Below, one piece after another: positions 1 through 8,703 of a stretch of DNA of 36,303 nucleotides; the first letter of the stretch is position 1; each line of letters starts with the position of its first letter. Both the position numbers and the translations under genes were made by a program. Under the pieces are notes generated by a model that was not told the DNA's origin, did no database searches, and worked only from the letters and a program-made list of their open reading frames with translations. This DNA comes from Bacteroidota bacterium. GTDB taxonomy: Bacteria; Bacteroidota; Ignavibacteria; Kapaibacteriales; UBA2268. Location: positions 1-36,303 of the forward strand of contig SCSM01000018.1 in the NCBI GenBank assembly GCA_004322215.1. Reading direction: 5' to 3'.

Positions 1-64
1 CTGGAGTTAATCTTGTAACTTTTAATCTTGATTTTGGCATTTGTACACCTGCATTGTTTGACAT
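1..64 (-). CDS. 5' end of an unidentified gene, cut by the window edge
   Basis: An ATG at 64 (minus strand) opens a frame that runs without a stop to the left edge. It gives 21 residues beginning MSNNAGVQMPKSRLKVTRL. The start lies on the far side of a strong terminator (123-155) that closes the TonB receptor gene, so this is a separate transcription unit. I do not recognise the protein and no domain can be named from so few residues. The frame is short, so it could be open by chance. The plausible codon use and a promoter-like box directly upstream favour a real gene. Confidence 0.45.
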   Translation of the reverse strand, partial: MSNNAGVQMPKSRLKVTRLTP

Positions 65-68
65 AATG

Positions 69-76
69 CAAATATA
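69..76 (-). promoter_or_regulatory. Candidate Bacteroidota -7 box (TATATTTG)
   Basis: Read on the minus strand, this octamer matches the Bacteroidota -7 consensus TAnnTTTG. It ends only four bases before the ATG at 64, so a transcript from it would be leaderless or nearly so. No convincing TTG-type -33 element was seen at the expected distance, only a TTTAC about 18 bases upstream. In AT-rich DNA the octamer can occur by chance. Confidence 0.25.
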
Positions 77-122
77 CGAAATTTTATTCATTGTGTAAAA
101 TATTATTAGACTTTATATAAGT

Positions 123-155
123 AAAAAACCTCCTTCCGATAGAAGGAGGTTTTTT
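123..155 (-). terminator. Strong intrinsic terminator, probably bidirectional
   Basis: Two perfect 14-base arms (AAAAAACCTCCTTC at 123-136 and GAAGGAGGTTTTTT at 142-155) enclose a 5-base loop. The outer six pairs are A:T, so both strands show a GC-rich stem followed by a run of T. It sits 28 bases past the stop codon of the TonB receptor gene, which it most likely terminates. It also insulates the truncated gene at the left edge. Confidence 0.9.
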
Positions 156-183
156 AATTACATTAAGCAAGAAAATTAAACAT

Positions 184-2586
184 TCAAAATTCATAATTAA
201 TTTTAATACTGAGGTTTCTCCCCATATTGAATACTCCCCTTCTCCCGGTAACCGGATTAACTTCTGCATATTTTAATCTGCTTAAATGGTCCTGATATGA
301 TTTATCGAATAGATTGTTCAGTGTGATGTATATTTTAAATAAAGTTTTTCCATTTTGATTAGTAATACCTCCTCCAATACCTGCATTAAACAACAAATAA
401 TCAGTTGTAGCAGTTTCAGTTTGATGTGCTTTATAAAACTCATTTTGAGGAAAATGATAATCTCCTTCAATAAATAAATAACCATCTTTAATTTGAAAAT
501 TAATAAATGATAATTGATAATTAGCAAATCTTAATTGTGAAAGCAAGCGTGGTGCAGGAATCATAGGAAGATATTTCGAACTCTCGGGTTGTCCGATTTG
601 GCTTGCACGAACGATAGAAAATGAATTTTCAAAATGCAACCAATCCAACGGATGCGGGTGTAAGTCAATGTTCAGCTCTCCGCCATATAAAAATGAATTT
701 CCTTGTGTGAACTGATAAGCAGGTACAGGATGTATCGGGTCGGGAATACTATCTTCCATCAAATAATTGTTTAATTTCCCAACGTATATATAATTTTCTA
801 TGTAATTATAAAACAAACTGAGCCGGGTTGATAAATGTTCGATATTATAATCAAATCCAAAATCAATTTGAGTTGAAAATTCCGGTTTTAAAAGATTATT
901 TCCTATTTCATATCGGAATGTACCTTCATGCACTCCATTTGAACCAAGTTCGGCAATATTAGGAGAACGAAATCCACGGGATAAATTGAGTTTTGTCGAA
1001 AAATAGTCATTGAAGGAATATGATAAACCGGCACTTCCTGATAAACCATTAAAATTTTTATCGAATGGTGTGAATTTTACAAATGATGAAGGTACTTCAG
1101 TGAATGTACTATCCGAAGAATAATAAAGTCCTTTTGAACTTATTATCCTGGTGTCATACCTGAATCCAAAACTAAGATTGAGTTTCTCAAAATCCTTTTC
1201 AATTAAACAATATGTACCAATATCAAACAGATTATAGCCGGGAATCAATACCTCGTACCCCTGATTTTGATTTGATTGGAACATTCCGCTGATACCCAAA
1301 GTCGGCATCCAGCCACTATTTATGTTTAACATATATTTTGATGAATATGTAAAAGTATTCAACTCCATATTTAATCCGGGTATATTTGCTTTTAATGGGT
1401 TAGCAAATTCTTTACGGTTATTTTGTTGAAATCCAAGATTAAATTCCAAAATAGAATTTTCAAAATAAATTCGCGAATTATTAGAAATGCTATAATGATT
1501 TATATTTTGTTCAGGAATAAATATATCGTAATGGTTTAATTCTTCATTACTTATTCTTAATTCAGAAATTTTACCGTTTTGTACTGCTTCTCTTGTAAAA
1601 TTTCCATTGCTATCCCTTGTACCTTCAATCATTCCAACTTTCAGATTATACGCACTCAAATTAAAATGAGTATATCCCCATTTCCCATTCAATCCAAATC
1701 GTCCGTCAAAATCCAATTCTTTGAAATCCGAATTAAAAACTTTTCCGTCGTACTTGTTCTGGTAATTTCCTGCTAATTTCCCGCTTCCTCTCACTGACCA
1801 TATAAAATTATCATTATTTCCTTCGTTGTAGATTGTTCCTCCGATAAATTTATTATTAGTTTGATAGTTCATCATCACATTTGTTTTAATTTCTCCTTCG
1901 GGTAAAGGACTTGATGGAATGAGATTCACCACGCCAGCAAGTGCATCTGAGCCATACATCAAACTTCCAGGACCTTTAAGCAATTCCACGTGGTCAACAG
2001 TATTTTCATCAATTTCCAATCCATGTTCATCGCCCCATTGCTGACCTTCCTGCCGGACACCATCGTTAATTATGACTACCCTATTGTATCCCAGTCCGCG
2101 GATAACAGGTTTTGAAATAGCTGCTCCTGTTGTTACTTGTGAAATACCCGGCTCTTTGGATATTGCATCAACAATGTTGGTTGAAGAACTTTCATGTATT
2201 GCTTTCTCATCGATACTCGATAATGCAAGAGGATTCTCTGTTATTTCTTTGCTTCCCGATGCTCCAGTTACAACTACTTCATGAAGCTCAACAACCTCTT
2301 CGCTTAATTTGGCATCTAATTTAGTGTCACCTTTAATAGAAATCAATTCGGCGTGTTTTAAATACCCTATATATCTGAATTCGACAAGAAATTTCCCATC
2401 AGGCAAATCAGTTAATTTGTATTTCCCTTCTAAATCTGTACCTGCACTGCGTTTAAGGTCATGTATGAAAACTGTACAATGAGGTATAGGTTTACCAGTT
2501 GTGTCGGTTACCTTTCCTGTTAAACTGTTCTGAGCACTTACAATTGATGGCATCAGAATCATCAAAAGACATATATATATTTTCAT
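184..2586 (-). CDS. TonB-dependent outer membrane receptor
   Basis: This is an 800-residue outer-membrane receptor that imports a substrate using TonB energy. A signal peptide (about 1-18, cut before QNS) is followed by a CarboxypepD-regulatory-like domain (about 20-100), a segment ELHEVVVTGA that may serve as TonB box, a plug domain (about 115-225) and a 22-strand-type barrel ending in an aromatic residue (NYEF). The plug contains IRGLGYNRVVIINDGVRQEG followed by QQWGDEHG, a pattern I associate with one Bacteroidota receptor subfamily. The ligand (metal, haem or other) cannot be read from the sequence. No SusD partner is adjacent, so a glycan-type SusC role is unlikely. It stands alone, 252 bases from the next gene upstream, and has its own terminator. 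Confidence 0.93.
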   Translation of the reverse strand: MKIYICLLMILMPSIVSAQNSLTGKVTDTTGKPIPHCTVFIHDLKRSAGTDLEGKYKLTDLPDGKFLVEFRYIGYLKHAELISIKGDTKLDAKLSEEVVELHEVVVTGASGSKEITENPLALSSIDEKAIHESSSTNIVDAISKEPGISQVTTGAAISKPVIRGLGYNRVVIINDGVRQEGQQWGDEHGLEIDENTVDHVELLKGPGSLMYGSDALAGVVNLIPSSPLPEGEIKTNVMMNYQTNNKFIGGTIYNEGNNDNFIWSVRGSGKLAGNYQNKYDGKVFNSDFKELDFDGRFGLNGKWGYTHFNLSAYNLKVGMIEGTRDSNGNFTREAVQNGKISELRISNEELNHYDIFIPEQNINHYSISNNSRIYFENSILEFNLGFQQNNRKEFANPLKANIPGLNMELNTFTYSSKYMLNINSGWMPTLGISGMFQSNQNQGYEVLIPGYNLFDIGTYCLIEKDFEKLNLSFGFRYDTRIISSKGLYYSSDSTFTEVPSSFVKFTPFDKNFNGLSGSAGLSYSFNDYFSTKLNLSRGFRSPNIAELGSNGVHEGTFRYEIGNNLLKPEFSTQIDFGFDYNIEHLSTRLSLFYNYIENYIYVGKLNNYLMEDSIPDPIHPVPAYQFTQGNSFLYGGELNIDLHPHPLDWLHFENSFSIVRASQIGQPESSKYLPMIPAPRLLSQLRFANYQLSFINFQIKDGYLFIEGDYHFPQNEFYKAHQTETATTDYLLFNAGIGGGITNQNGKTLFKIYITLNNLFDKSYQDHLSRLKYAEVNPVTGRRGVFNMGRNLSIKINYEF

Positions 2587-2838
2587 TTAATAATTTATTT
2601 ATTATTGAATCTCTTTGAAATTTAGCAGATGACGAAATAATACTAATCAACATTTTTTCTTATGAACATATTTTGAAGTTTATACAAAATTCTTCAAGTT
2701 CCTTGAGAATCGTTTAAAATCATTATTGTATCATAATAATTGAATAAATATATCGAAAGCTATATTAGGATAAAAAAAAATTAAATTATGATTCGGAATT
2801 ATGTAAAACAAATCTCAATTTTCAATTGTCAATTAATT

Positions 2839-5800
2839 CTAATTGCCGTTCTGTATTGATTCAAAATACATCCTTATTAAATTTTCATAATCCTTAGTAT
2901 AGCCCTCCTGAATAGAGCGGAGAAGGTCCTGAAGTGCTTTGTTTCTTCCTTCCTGCGTGCTTAAGTCAATTTCTCCGGGAGACTGTCTATTGAACTCCTT
3001 ACCGGTCTTGGATTCTCTTGTTTTCTCATAATCCCTGTCATGAATTGATTTGGTTGCATCAAGCAAACGTGATAATATTCGTTCTTGTCTTTTCAAAGTC
3101 TGGTCATTAATATTACTGGATTTCATATCCGAAACAACTTCTTTCATTTCCTGGGCAATCTTTTCGATGTCCCCAAGCGTTTTTCTGTCCGTTTGAGGAT
3201 ACTTCTTTTGTTCATTTGCCAATTCCTCGAGTGTTTTTTGAGCTTTACCTTGTTCGCCGGCAATCCTGTTTAATTTCGCCTGTTCTTCCTGTGACAGTTT
3301 TCCATGTTCACCTAATTGCTGCATTGCCTGGTTAATTGATTGCTGCTGGCTTGCTAATTGTTGTAATCTCTGCGAAAAACTACCGCCCATCTGGTTCTGC
3401 CCTGAACCTTGTCCTTCTCCACTGCCACCGGGATTATTACAGCTACCTGAACTTTGAATTTGTGAGAGCATATTTTGCATTTGGATAATAGCATTATTCA
3501 TTGCAGTCATTGATTTGCCTTGCTCCTGGGATGCTGAAAGGGTTTGCATCTCTGATAATTTACTTATGGCATTTCTCATCGAGTTTAGGGCATCTCCGAT
3601 TTCTTTTCCCATTTCAGGGGTAACAGCAAATGTTTTTTGAGAGAGTTCTATCAAACTGTTTGCTATATTCCCCAATGCTTCCTCCATATTTTGCTGTTCC
3701 TCTGCATATTTAGGAATCTGGGTTGAATTATAATCAGCAGACGATGTTTTCGATTTCAATTGTTCTTGTTTCTTCGAAAGTTCAAGCATATTGGAAATGG
3801 CTTTCTGCATCTTTTTAATTGCTTCTTTTGTTATCTTTTTATCCATTTCTTCTTTAAGCTTCTTCATTTGCTTGGTAAACTTTTGAAGTTTTTTCGAAGC
3901 TGAACTTTGAGATTGCTGGGCTTTATTGAACTGACCGTTCTCAGTTGATTCGGATGCCTCCTGCATATCCTGTGAGGTTTCATTTTGACTAAGTTCCTGC
4001 TTTGCTTTATTGAGTTCATCCATAGGCATTTCATCGCCGATTTCCTTCATCAGTTTCTCGAGGTCTTTCAAATCCTCACCAATGTCATTCAAATCTTTTT
4101 TCAGATTTTTTTGCTGTTCGGCAAGGTCTTTCCTTTTATTCTCGTCATTCGGATTTGTATTATTCAATTTATTCTGCAAATCTTCCTGTTTTTGCTGTAA
4201 CTCCTCTGCCCTTTTTGTGAGAGCATCCACTTTTTGTTCTGCCTGCAAACGTTTCAATATTTTTATTGTTCTCTCGATACTTTTACGGAAATTTTCTTCA
4301 TTGAACTTAGCTTCCTCCATTGCCTTTTGAAGCTGTTCCTTGGGAATGGATTCGAGCATCTGTTGCATTTTTTCCTGTAGTTTTCTCAATTCGGGTGAAT
4401 TTACATCTTGCAACAATTTTTGTAATTCCTGGTATTTTGCAAGAGTCTCCGGTGATAATGCATTATTCTCTTGCAATCGCTTGGTTACATCTTCAATATT
4501 TTTTTGAACATCTGAAAGTTTTTGCCTGATTGCTTCCTGTTTCTTCTGAATGTCCTGCAAGCTTTTCTTTTCCTTCCAGTCCATTTCTTTCTTCCCTTCG
4601 TTCTTAAGCATTTCCTTGTTCAGTTCATCCATGTCTTTCTTAACATCTTCTGCCTGTTTAAGGACATTCTGCAAATCTTTTTGAAGTTTATCTTGTGATT
4701 TATCGGCATCCTTCAATACTTCATCCAACGAAGGTAGTCTCAATGATAAAGTCTGTGTGCGTGCCGATTTCGGACCGGAGACAATATCATTATCATATAC
4801 TTCAAGATAAAATTCATATCGGTCTTCAGGGGCAATATTAATTTTATTCAGATTCCATAAATATGGAATATCGGCAGTGTTCTCATTCGTTAAAACCGGG
4901 ATATTGATTGATGTAAATTTCTGGTCCGGCTGTACATATTGCGATTGAGTTAAACGATAGAAAAGTTTCAATCCCGAGAATCCGTAATCATCAGAAATTG
5001 AAACTCTAATTGGTAAAAGTGCTTCCTCGGTTACTTGTATATCCATTGTAGGTGAAACGAGAGATATAGATGGATAATCATCATTCAAAGCTACTATGCT
5101 ATATTTTATCGGATTTGAATTATTCTCTCCGTTTTTATCTTTAATGCTGATATAATAATTTCCATTTCTCGATACCCTGAATGAACCATAAGCTTTTTTC
5201 CCATCAGTTTTCATTGCTACATAATTTGTATCAATTTTAATATTATTTACCACAGTTAATGAAGTCGAAGTGTCTTTTGTATTAAGAGAAATATTAGGGT
5301 CATTCTCAATCACAATTTTAGCCGTTGAAAGTTCCTTGTTTGAGATTACCTGTAAACTTACAACTGAACCCTTGAGTGCAGCAATATCTGCACTTTGCTC
5401 ATCAATTGCCCTCGCTGTTAGTTTTGTATATGACGGATATGTCAGCTTTCCTGTCATCGAACGAATTGATGGTTTATCCACGACATTAACAGTTCCTTCT
5501 CCCGATTTAACTGATGTATTCAGCCATGGTGATTCGGCATAAAACACAATTGATTGTCTTATTGATGGTATTTCGTATTTATATACCCCGTCTGAATCGG
5601 CTTGCAATGTATAAGAATCATACTGTTCCTGTTGCTTTTCTCGAATGTATAAAATTACCTTTTCCGGTGCTGTACCTTTTGCTGTTACAGTGAGTATCAC
5701 ATTTGTTCCTCTCAGCACCGATGTCTTTTCTGGCTTTATTGATAATGAAAATGGAGCAGGCGGTAAAAATGATTCGTTAAAATTCATTACCCTGTAAAAT

Positions 5801-6354
5801 GCAGCTCCGAGTGATGTATGAAAAATTCCGAGTAATAAAACAGTTATAAAAAATATGGATAAAAAGTAAAGTAAAGATTTTTTTGTTTCTTTTTTGTTTA
5901 TTATCACTCCGAAATCTTTGCTCGCTGCATCTTCCGAAACATTCCCGAACGCCTCGACAGCAAGTACAGGCGATGTCCCTGTTTTCATCGACAGATTCTT
6001 TATTAATTGAATACCATTGCACAATCTATCTTTTAATTCAGGATATGCATTTCCAATCCTTAAAGCAATGCTTTCAATACTCGATTTTCTCAAACCCAGC
6101 AATCTTACTAATGAACCGTTGAGTAGAATTACACCTGCTACGATTGATGAGATTAACATCAATACCATCAAAATTGTTCTGAAAACCTCATCCCCATTAG
6201 CGAGCATTTCGATTAATGATATTACCAAAATAAATATTAATAGAAATGATAATGTTCTCATAAATCCCGATAGGAACAAATTTCTTGTTTCCTTACCCCT
6301 TACAGAAACAATTCTATTTAATACTTCATTATATTTTATATTATAATTTTCCAT
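2839..6354 (-). CDS. Large DUF4175-like membrane protein with long coiled coil
   Basis: A 1171-residue protein with no cleavable signal. Hydrophobic helices lie at about 28-50, 57-80 and 158-180. An extracytoplasmic part rich in Ig-like beta segments follows (about 190-530). After that come some 430 residues of Lys/Glu/Gln-rich coiled coil, a Gly/Ser/Gln linker at about 975-993, and a further helical tail. This architecture and the DUF4159 gene just upstream match the DUF4175 family of Bacteroidota; no biochemical function is established to my knowledge. The gap to the DUF4159 gene is 31 bases, so they are probably co-transcribed. A structural or scaffolding role in the envelope is inference. 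The many reverse-frame open frames across the coiled coil are codon-bias shadows. Confidence 0.8.
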   Translation of the reverse strand: MENYNIKYNEVLNRIVSVRGKETRNLFLSGFMRTLSFLLIFILVISLIEMLANGDEVFRTILMVLMLISSIVAGVILLNGSLVRLLGLRKSSIESIALRIGNAYPELKDRLCNGIQLIKNLSMKTGTSPVLAVEAFGNVSEDAASKDFGVIINKKETKKSLLYFLSIFFITVLLLGIFHTSLGAAFYRVMNFNESFLPPAPFSLSIKPEKTSVLRGTNVILTVTAKGTAPEKVILYIREKQQEQYDSYTLQADSDGVYKYEIPSIRQSIVFYAESPWLNTSVKSGEGTVNVVDKPSIRSMTGKLTYPSYTKLTARAIDEQSADIAALKGSVVSLQVISNKELSTAKIVIENDPNISLNTKDTSTSLTVVNNIKIDTNYVAMKTDGKKAYGSFRVSRNGNYYISIKDKNGENNSNPIKYSIVALNDDYPSISLVSPTMDIQVTEEALLPIRVSISDDYGFSGLKLFYRLTQSQYVQPDQKFTSINIPVLTNENTADIPYLWNLNKINIAPEDRYEFYLEVYDNDIVSGPKSARTQTLSLRLPSLDEVLKDADKSQDKLQKDLQNVLKQAEDVKKDMDELNKEMLKNEGKKEMDWKEKKSLQDIQKKQEAIRQKLSDVQKNIEDVTKRLQENNALSPETLAKYQELQKLLQDVNSPELRKLQEKMQQMLESIPKEQLQKAMEEAKFNEENFRKSIERTIKILKRLQAEQKVDALTKRAEELQQKQEDLQNKLNNTNPNDENKRKDLAEQQKNLKKDLNDIGEDLKDLEKLMKEIGDEMPMDELNKAKQELSQNETSQDMQEASESTENGQFNKAQQSQSSASKKLQKFTKQMKKLKEEMDKKITKEAIKKMQKAISNMLELSKKQEQLKSKTSSADYNSTQIPKYAEEQQNMEEALGNIANSLIELSQKTFAVTPEMGKEIGDALNSMRNAISKLSEMQTLSASQEQGKSMTAMNNAIIQMQNMLSQIQSSGSCNNPGGSGEGQGSGQNQMGGSFSQRLQQLASQQQSINQAMQQLGEHGKLSQEEQAKLNRIAGEQGKAQKTLEELANEQKKYPQTDRKTLGDIEKIAQEMKEVVSDMKSSNINDQTLKRQERILSRLLDATKSIHDRDYEKTRESKTGKEFNRQSPGEIDLSTQEGRNKALQDLLRSIQEGYTKDYENLIRMYFESIQNGN

Positions 6355-6385
6355 TCTTTATTCACTTTTCACTATTCATTATTCA

Positions 6386-7081
6386 CTAATTTGTCAGCGC
6401 CCACACTACAACATTAGTACCCATCTTAAAAGCAGCATCCCTGATTTCCTGCGGGTCTTTATATATATCCGGGTCAACCCATCCGTCCCCCAAATTGGAT
6501 TCATAAGTATAGAATACACACAATCTTCCGCTATAAAATAATCCAAATCCCTGAGGTGGCTTATTATTGTGTTCATGCACTTTAGGAAGCCCTTTTGGAA
6601 ATTTGAAATGGCAGGAATAAATACCGTGTGTGTATGGTAACTCGGCAAAATCCTGGTCAGGAAAAACTTTCTTCATTTCCTTGCGAATGAATTCATCCAA
6701 ACCATAATCATCATCAATATATAAAAAACCGCCATTTTCAAGATATGACCTCAATTTATCTGCCTCAGTATTTGTGAAATTAACATTTCCGTGTCCGGTT
6801 AAATATATTAAAGGATATGCAAACAAATTATCCGATGCCAAATCAACAAATTCATAAACCGGGTCAATCGGAAGATTAGTATTTTTTGCAATAAAATTTA
6901 GCAGATTTGGTTCACTTGTCTGGTCATTATACCAATCACCACCACCGGAATATTTTACCCTTGCAATACGAAATTTGCTTTCTGTTTTTTGTGCAGGTAA
7001 TTCTGGCAGAAAACATATATAACATATTAATATTAAAGTAATTAATAATTTATTTTTATATTTTATCGAGATATTAGCCAT
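6386..7081 (-). CDS. DUF4159 domain protein, exported
   Basis: A 231-residue protein with a signal peptide (about 1-30, cut near LPAQ) followed by a complete DUF4159 domain. Recognisable family landmarks are RVKYSGGGDWYND, LTGHGNVNFTNTEADKLRSY, GGFLYIDDDYG, a VFPD...LPYTHGIY stretch and GFGLFYSGRLCVFY. The central part (a strand followed by TGHG, then a helix and GG) resembles class-I glutaminase/ThuA-like folds, but no catalytic Cys-His pair is evident. It lies 31 bases upstream of the DUF4175-like gene and 150 bases downstream of rsmG. The family often travels with MoxR/DUF58/VWA genes, which are absent from this window. Function is unknown; an exported envelope role is inference. Confidence 0.88.
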   Translation of the reverse strand: MANISIKYKNKLLITLILICYICFLPELPAQKTESKFRIARVKYSGGGDWYNDQTSEPNLLNFIAKNTNLPIDPVYEFVDLASDNLFAYPLIYLTGHGNVNFTNTEADKLRSYLENGGFLYIDDDYGLDEFIRKEMKKVFPDQDFAELPYTHGIYSCHFKFPKGLPKVHEHNNKPPQGFGLFYSGRLCVFYTYESNLGDGWVDPDIYKDPQEIRDAAFKMGTNVVVWALTN

Positions 7082-7129
7082 ATATTATTATATTTTATAA
7101 AATTAATTCAATTAATTCTCCCTTAAAAT

Positions 7130-7145
7130 GGGGATTTAGGGGGTT
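7130..7145 (+). repeat. Copy 1 of a GGGGATTWAGGGRGTT motif flanking rsmG
   Basis: The 16-mer GGGGATTTAGGGGGTT matches the 16-mer at 7973-7988 with two mismatches and in the same orientation. The two copies flank rsmG. This G-run/ATT/AGGG pattern is familiar as a dispersed intergenic remnant in bacterial genomes. Here it lies in the 150-base gap between rsmG and the DUF4159 gene. Confidence 0.5.
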
Positions 7146-7159
7146 GTTTTTTATTATAG

Positions 7160-7180
7160 ATGCTGAACGAAGTTCAACAT
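7160..7180 (-). repeat. Small intergenic palindrome (ATGTTGAAC-TTC-GTTCAGCAT)
   Basis: Nine-base arms with a three-base loop. On the minus strand all pairs form, with one G:U; on the plus strand that pair is a C:A mismatch. Sequences of this type recur between genes in Bacteroidota genomes, so it is probably a dispersed REP-like element. It lies in the transcript between rsmG and the DUF4159 gene and could act as a processing or attenuation hairpin, but no T run follows. Confidence 0.5.
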
Positions 7181-7231
7181 GACAACCTCATTTATTTCCC
7201 CAACAAACATGAACGGGTAAAAGGGCGTTTA

Positions 7232-7891
7232 TCAATTAAAAGAACACACCAAAAACTTCTTCTCTTCCTTCTCAAATTTATTATATCCTATTAAAGAAAT
7301 TAATTGTTCCTTTAAGATGATTTTGGGAAAACTCTTCCTCAAATCATCAATTTCTTTTTTTAAATCTCCCCCTTTATAAAGAACAATTTTTCCATTCTGT
7401 CTCAACAATTTCTTCGACCATTTTACAATTTGTTCTGCATCAGTAACAGCACGTGCAAAAACAAAATCAAAATACGAATTATATTCATTTTTATTAACCA
7501 GGTCTTCAACCCTTGCGTTCACTGCTTCTATATATTTATTCCCTGAGTGTTTCGCAAGCATATCTGTAATTTTAATTTTCTTCCCGATTGAATCCACAAG
7601 CAACATCTTTACTTCAGGATTTGCTATTCCAATTGGAATACCCGGCAACCCCCCACCAGTGCCAATATCGAGACATCTTGATTTAATCCGCAAACTTAAA
7701 TATTTCAAAACCGAAAGGGAATGGAGTATATGATTCTCGAGAACATTCTCTATATCCTTACGTGAAATTAAATTCACTTTCTCATTCCAGTAAACAAGCT
7801 CATCCCTGTATCTTTCAATCTGCCTGATTTGCTCTTTGCTGAGTACAATCCCATTTGCAGAACAAATCGTCCAGAATTCAACAATATCCAT
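7232..7891 (-). CDS. rsmG: 16S rRNA (guanine(527)-N7)-methyltransferase RsmG (GidB)
   Basis: A 219-residue cytoplasmic enzyme, the usual length for RsmG, which methylates N7 of G527 in 16S rRNA using S-adenosylmethionine. It shows the N-terminal helix pattern WNEKVNLISRKD (about 35-46), HILHSL, the SAM-binding loop DIGTGGGLPGIPIGI (75-89), an acidic residue ending the next strand (LLVDS, about 97-101) and FDFVFARAV (141-149). It starts with ATG at 7891 and is divergent from the glycosyltransferase gene, with about 100 bases between them. It is the first gene of a probable minus-strand row leading to the DUF4159/DUF4175 pair. Confidence 0.96.
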   Translation of the reverse strand: MDIVEFWTICSANGIVLSKEQIRQIERYRDELVYWNEKVNLISRKDIENVLENHILHSLSVLKYLSLRIKSRCLDIGTGGGLPGIPIGIANPEVKMLLVDSIGKKIKITDMLAKHSGNKYIEAVNARVEDLVNKNEYNSYFDFVFARAVTDAEQIVKWSKKLLRQNGKIVLYKGGDLKKEIDDLRKSFPKIILKEQLISLIGYNKFEKEEKKFLVCSFN

Positions 7892-7972
7892 TCACTTCTT
7901 TCGATTGTATGCTATAAACAATTTTGTAAACGTTTTTACTGGTTAAAGATTTTTTAGCCCATTTTTTCTAAA

Positions 7973-7988
7973 GGGGATTAAGGGAGTT
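7973..7988 (+). repeat. Copy 2 of the GGGGATTWAGGGRGTT motif; supplies a ribosome binding site
   Basis: GGGGATTAAGGGAGTT differs from the copy at 7130-7145 by two bases. The AGGGAG inside it lies about six bases before the TTG start at 7993, so this repeat copy appears to provide the Shine-Dalgarno sequence of the glycosyltransferase gene. Confidence 0.5.
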
Positions 7989-7992
7989 TCAA

Positions 7993-8655
7993 TTGAGAGA
8001 ATCTAATTTTAAATCACCATTTTTCTCTGTCATAATCTGCACATTCAACCGTGCTGCACTTCTTAACAGGGCACTTGATTCTTTGCTCCATCAACCCGAA
8101 TCCGATTGGGAAGCAATCATCATTGATGACGGAAGCACAGACAATACAAAAGAAATTCTCAACAAATATTTAGAGCAGAACCAAAACATTAAATATTTTT
8201 TTCAGGAAAATCATGGTTCAGGTTATTCCAAAAATGAAGGATTGAAACAAAGTTCCGGTCGATACATTTCATTCCTCGATTCGGATGATGAATATTTACA
8301 CGAACATCTCACTTCCAGAAAAAAAATTTTATTGGAAAATTCTACGATTGATTTGTTATACGGAGGTGCAAAAATCATAGGCAATCCTTATGTTCCTGAC
8401 TTTGAAAATCCGGGTAAACAAATTCATCTTGACAATTGCATTATAGGAGGAACATTATTCATTAAAAGAGAAATGGCATTGAAAATCGGTGGCTTTTCTG
8501 CTCTTAGATTCGGTGAAGATTACGAATTTTTTCAGAGAGCAATAAAACACAATTTCAAAATAATGAAAACCGAAGAGCCGACCTACGTTTATCACAGGGA
8601 TGGAGATGATTCGTTGTGTGATTCTAAAAAAAAAATAAATTTTTTCTTAGATTGA
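7993..8655 (+). CDS. Family 2 (GT-A fold) glycosyltransferase
   Basis: A 220-residue cytoplasmic glycosyltransferase that moves a sugar from a nucleotide-sugar donor. It has the GT2 opening FFSVIICTFNRAALL (about 10-24), AIIIDDGSTDNT (41-52), the NEGLKQSSGRYISFLDSDDE block with the metal-binding DxD-type DSDD at 96-99, and a downstream GGF..LRFGEDYEFFQRA acceptor-side segment. The frame has no ATG; TTG at 7993, preceded by AGGGAG, is the only usable start. A run of ten A (8626-8635) near the 3' end encodes DSKKK and is a possible slippage site. It is followed 48 bases later by a secreted propeller gene. Its acceptor is unknown; O-antigen, A-LPS or protein glycosylation are all possible. Confidence 0.9.
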   Translation: MRESNFKSPFFSVIICTFNRAALLNRALDSLLHQPESDWEAIIIDDGSTDNTKEILNKYLEQNQNIKYFFQENHGSGYSKNEGLKQSSGRYISFLDSDDEYLHEHLTSRKKILLENSTIDLLYGGAKIIGNPYVPDFENPGKQIHLDNCIIGGTLFIKREMALKIGGFSALRFGEDYEFFQRAIKHNFKIMKTEEPTYVYHRDGDDSLCDSKKKINFFLD

Positions 8656-8703
8656 ATTATTAGTTAAATTTAAAATAATAATCATTGATTGTAAGGCAAG
8701 AAT

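Noticed and set aside
84-269. Minus-strand 61-residue open frame over the terminator and receptor 3' end
   Set aside because: It runs through the terminator hairpin and the end of the TonB receptor gene in another frame, with no protein-like features.
3985-4529. Several plus-strand open frames inside the coiled-coil gene
   Set aside because: They are reverse-frame shadows of Lys/Glu/Gln-rich codons, giving Phe/Leu/Ser-rich translations without start signals.
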